A stretch of DNA of 64,000 bases from positions 1,919,001-1,983,000 of the forward strand of contig JACCIC010000094.1 of assembly GCA_018907035.1 (NCBI GenBank), read 5' to 3'. Both the position numbers and the translations under genes were made by a program. Positions 60,805 through 64,000 of the stretch are shown here, one piece after another; the first letter of the stretch is position 1; every line of letters starts with the position of its first letter. The notes below the pieces were generated by a model that worked only from the letters and a program-made list of their open reading frames with translations, was not told the DNA's origin and did not search any database. The stretch is from Sycobia sp. Sy_11. Its lineage: Eukaryota > Arthropoda > Insecta > Hymenoptera > Epichrysomallidae.

Positions 60805-61340
60805 TTAAATTAATAAATATTTTTATCGGTCTTACAGTCTTTATATTTTAATATATTAGCGAAAATAATGACAGTCAGACTGTCCTTGATTATATTCACC
60901 CTCGTAGAATCTGGAATAAAACTTATTACTACAATAAATTATATTAAAAATTGAAAATAAAAATAGAATAAAATTAATAATAAAATAATAATCAACTGTT
61001 TAGTTTAATTCCTGAAGATCAACCGTAGCGGTTCGAAACGTCGGACACCAAAGGTGATTCTAAATTTAAGGTGGCGGGGGACAATCAGGTTGTCCTTTAC
61101 TAACATAGAATATTGTTTTTATTATTTTTATGTTATTTTATTTATTATTTTATTTTTATTTTCTTATTAATTTTATTTTATTTTTATTTTTAATTTTTAA
61201 TATAATTTATTGTAGTAATAAGTTTTATTTCAGATTCTACGGGAGTGAATATAAACAAGGACAGTCTAACTGTCATTATATGAGTGTAATATATTATAGT
61301 ATAAAGACTGTAAGACCGATAAAAATATTTATTAATTTAA
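60805..61340. mobile_element. TTAA-flanked palindromic element with a hammerhead-like core
   Basis: Arms of about 170 bases (60809-60990 and about 61150-61336) are inverted copies. Shared words are TATCGGTCTTACAGTCTTTA, CAGTC..ACTGTCCTTG and GAATCTG.AATAAAACTTATT. TTAA flanks both ends (60805-60808, 61337-61340). The middle contains CTGAAGATCAACCGTAGCGG and TTCGAAACGTCGG at 61012-61043. No protein is encoded; the long plus-strand frame starting at 61130 is an artefact of AT-rich sequence. Confidence 0.7.
61012..61039 (+). ncRNA. Hammerhead-like motif, unproven
   Basis: CTGAAGA fits the CUGANGA core of hammerhead ribozymes. It is followed by a perfect 5-bp stem AACCG/CGGTT with a TAG loop, then C and GAAAC, the second core strand. 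A convincing stem III and cleavage triplet were not established, so this may be only a resemblance or a conserved repeat motif. Confidence 0.25.
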
Positions 61341-61647
61341 TATACATGTTCGAGTTTATAGAAAAAATACGTCTCATCATGTTCAACTCATTATATTCCT
61401 ATATATTCCATATACTATATACTGCAGGTATAGTAACTACATTATCCAAATCTGGGTCTTCCCAGAGGTTTTCCCAAGCATTTGATTGTGAATCTTATAT
61501 ATTTACACGATTTAAACCGAGACGCACTATCATACTTATACAGCTGTCAAATATCACGAATATTTACATCAAGATAATATTTCAGATCTTTTACAAAATA
61601 TTGGATGTCGGAGTAAATTTTAAATAAAACTTGTATTTTACACAATC

Positions 61648-61651
<4 letters not shown>

Positions 61652-61717
<66 letters not shown>
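61652..61717. repeat. (TA)n followed by (TTTA)n
   Basis: TA tract at about 61652-61685 passing into about eight TTTA units. Confidence 0.95.
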
Positions 61718-62376
61718 TATACACTATAACATATTTATATAAGGTATGAATTATAATCATATATTTTTTACATTTTTCAAAAATATTCTCTTGGGAATAA
61801 CGTCTATTGCATAGGTGGGGATGCCCATCAGTTGACTTTTTTCTCAAAACTTCTTGTTTCAAAAACGTATTTGTTCCAATAGGAAGTTTTGATTGGGAGT
61901 CAATTTTTCGAACTGAAATTTTTTTGAACAATGCACAAATATTAATACTATATAAATAGTAATACATAAGTTTATTAAGAAACGATACTGATTTTAAATA
62001 AAATACATTTATTATTATCAAGTTTGTTAATTTTCCTATTATGTTATATTCTGTTTATTTTATTTATTTATAATGTTATATTATTATATTATGTTTAATT
62101 ATGATAATTTTTACATAAATTTTATTTTCACATATTTTGTTATTACATTTTTTCAATTGAACAGAAAACAGTAATGACAGTATTTATTAATAACACACTG
62201 TACTATACAATGTATTCTTTTTCTTTTATTTTCCTGATTTATCTTTACCTAGACAAACTGATAACTGTTTTTATTAATCTTATAGTCTTTTCAACAAACT
62301 AATATAATATAATTATGATCATATAATTTCGTATATAAATACGTTGCCCAAAACGAATGGCAAAAATCATAATATT

Positions 62377-63197
62377 GTCGCTTCCGTATAAAAAGGTGCT
62401 ATCTCAGTGCCCGCTTCAAAAAGGTTCTATCTGAGCGCCCGGTTCAAGAAGTCGCTATCTCGCAGACCATTTTTTGCTTCAATTTCAGTTGGCACCAATA
62501 CCTACATATTCGGGGTATTTAATTTAAAATACGAACATAAATTATATATATAGAAAAAAATATATAGACGACTTCTACGCGGAATATCGAGTTCGGACCG
62601 TGGAATGCTATGTCCAGGTGAATGGTAACCAAGACTCTCTCTAGAAGACATTCGAAGACACCTGGATATCATGCTCAACCGACCTGACATAAACCTCCCC
62701 CTAGAAATCGTCCAAAGACACCTGAACATTGTATTCCATCAGTTTAACGCGAAATTCCCCTCAGAAGTCGTCCCTAAACTCCTGGACATCATATTCCACT
62801 GTCGGAACGCGATATTCCTCGTAGAAGTCGTCTCCAGACACCTGGATATCGTATTCGAACGTCCGCACTCGATATTCTCAGTAGAAATCATCGCCAGACA
62901 CTTGGACACCGTATTCCACTGTCCAAACACGATATTTTCCGTAGAAATCATCGCCAGACACCTGGAGATTGTATTCGAGCATCCGAACACGTAACTGTGA
63001 GATTACCCGTAGAAGCCGTCTATATATATTCGTTCCTATATATATATGTATATAAATAATTTATGTTCGTATTTTAAATTAAATACCGCGAATATGTAGG
63101 TATTGGTGCCAACTGAAATTGAAGCAAAAAAATGGTCTGTGAGACAGCACCTTTTTCAAGCGGGCGCTGAGATCTTACCTTTTTATACGGAAGCGAC
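62377..63197. mobile_element. Foldback-type element with internal minisatellite
   Basis: Long inverted arms: 62377-62580 and about 63010-63197, starting GTCGCTTCCGTATAAAA on each strand and sharing TTGCTTCAATTTCAGTTGGC and TTTAATTTAAAATACGAACA. The left arm carries about 2.7 tandem copies of a 28-base unit (AAAAAGGTGCTATCTCAGTG...); the right arm carries fewer. Between the arms is a tandem array. No transposase. This layout (long TIRs built from subrepeats plus internal repeats) is that of foldback elements. Confidence 0.75.
62640..63000. repeat. Minisatellite, about six units of roughly 60 bases
   Basis: The unit is like ATTCTCAGTAGAAATCATCG then CCAGACACCTGGACATCGTA and TTCCACTGTCCAAACACG. 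The last two units are nearly identical and the outer ones diverged. Both strands stay open across the array, because the unit length keeps frame and the unit lacks stops; neither frame resembles a known protein. Confidence 0.85.
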
Positions 63198-64000
63198 GAT
63201 ATATGCTTCTTTCATTACGAGGATTTTCTGGATTTGTTTAGTATTTCTTCAATGTAGACGGTGCTAAAGTACTATTAAAGGATTATAAGGCGAGTTTTTA
63301 GAAAAATCATGTCATAACATTCATATACTTTACATATTTCGTTTTCTTATATATTTCTTATTATAAAATAATATAGTTACGTATTTAAAAAATGTTAGAT
63401 AAAGTATTCAATTTTAAATGTATAAGAAAATTTTCATGAAACGTAAATTTTAAATAAAATAATAAAAAGATATTTATATTTATTGTATAATCAATAAATT
63501 GTACTTTTCATATATTTTAAAACAAATGGGTATTGGAAAAAACGGTCTTTGGAATAAATCAATTAAAACAACTGGGTACCTACCTAATAACTTCTTAAAA
63601 ATTAATAAAATGAAACACACGTTAAATTGTCTTTTAAAAAAATAAAAGTCACTTTTTATTTTTTGTTTCCAATTAAGAATGCTCCAGCTTTTTTCAAACA
63701 ATTTGTTAAATATAAACAGTAATATGCATCAAATATTTTTGGCTTTTAACTTTCAGTGAGTTTTTATTTGGACATTTATCAATGTAATTTCATTGTTAAA
63801 ATTTCTATATAAAACAATATGTATAAAACGGAACACCTACCATATAACTTATAAAAAATTAAAAAGCTGAAAAACAGGTCAAATCGTCCTTTGAAATAAA
63901 TAAAAATTAAATTTTTTATTTGTTTTAATGTTTTAGAAAGTTCCAACTTTTTAAAACAATATGTTAAATATAAACAGTAATATACATCACACATTTTGGG

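Larger units (their letters stand above)
60386..64000 (+). other. Downstream intron of the second gene or intergenic DNA
   Basis: Holds a TTAA-flanked palindromic element (60805-61340), a TA/TTTA microsatellite (61652-61717) and a foldback element (62377-63197). The parts 61.7-62.4 and 63.2-64.0 kb are AT-rich. Two tail segments, about 63480-63730 and 63780-63990, share TTAAATATAAACAGTAATAT and nearby words, suggesting a roughly 260-base tandem repeat running off the right edge. Confidence 0.5.

Noticed and set aside
61130..61627. 165-residue plus-strand frame
   Set aside because: Starts inside the arm of a palindromic element and is AT-driven (Phe, Ile, Tyr); no motif.
62671..62994. 107-residue frame with repeated VEIIARHLD
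   Set aside because: Product of the minisatellite in the foldback element; open on both strands.
62640..63000. CRISPR-like array
   Set aside because: Repeats are contiguous 60-base minisatellite units without unique spacers, and the DNA is eukaryotic.

Overview
The window looks like intronic and accessory DNA from an AT-rich insect genome. A hymenopteran such as an ant is my best guess, but this is inference only, from the kinds of mobile elements and the long TE-filled introns. There is no bacterial-style gene packing, no operon, no rRNA and no CRISPR array.

The backbone is one large plus-strand gene that I could assemble exon by exon, with matching splice phases throughout. It has 13 coding exons between 8336 and 58729 (2490 coding bases, 829 residues). 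The product is a coiled-coil protein resembling the CCDC66 family, whose vertebrate member is a microtubule, centrosome and cilium protein. The introns make up more than 95 percent of the locus; the largest are 18.2 kb (intron 4) and 10.5 kb (intron 5). A second plus-strand gene starts 450 bases after its stop codon, at 59180. Three of its exons are visible, with a small cysteine cluster, and it runs on beyond 60385. I do not recognise its family with confidence.

Almost everything else is repeat debris. 1-2.7 kb: decayed Polinton/Maverick-type DNA (B-family polymerase plus an associated minus-strand gene). 3.3-4.1 kb: internally deleted mariner. 5.8-6.0 kb: one copy of a dispersed repeat whose partner lies inverted at 57.3 kb. 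6.3-8.4 kb: GC-rich promoter-like sequence, then exon 1. 8.4-21 kb: introns 1-3 with microsatellites and a TTAA-flanked palindromic element. 24.2-31.1 kb: a large inverted repeat enclosing a Gypsy-type retroelement that has lost gag, protease and RT. 31.2-33.9 kb: broken Mutator-like transposase element. 35.1-36.4 kb: mariner with both terminal repeats intact but a dead transposase. 36.4-37.4 kb: a small hairpin element and another mariner remnant. 40.4-41.7 kb: dispersed repeat and a non-LTR gag fragment. 43.2-46.3 kb: strongly purine-biased sequence. 46.6-48.7 kb: Copia RT and mariner fragments. 52-64 kb: the last exons of the coiled-coil gene, the second gene, paired MITEs, a TTAA-flanked element containing a hammerhead-like motif, and a foldback element with an internal minisatellite.

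The most interesting structures are the 62.4-63.2 kb foldback element, the 60.8-61.3 kb palindromic element with a CTGAAGA...GAAAC core, the gypsy LTR pair that differ in number of internal repeat dimers, and the circularly permuted repeat pair at 40.5 and 52.1 kb.
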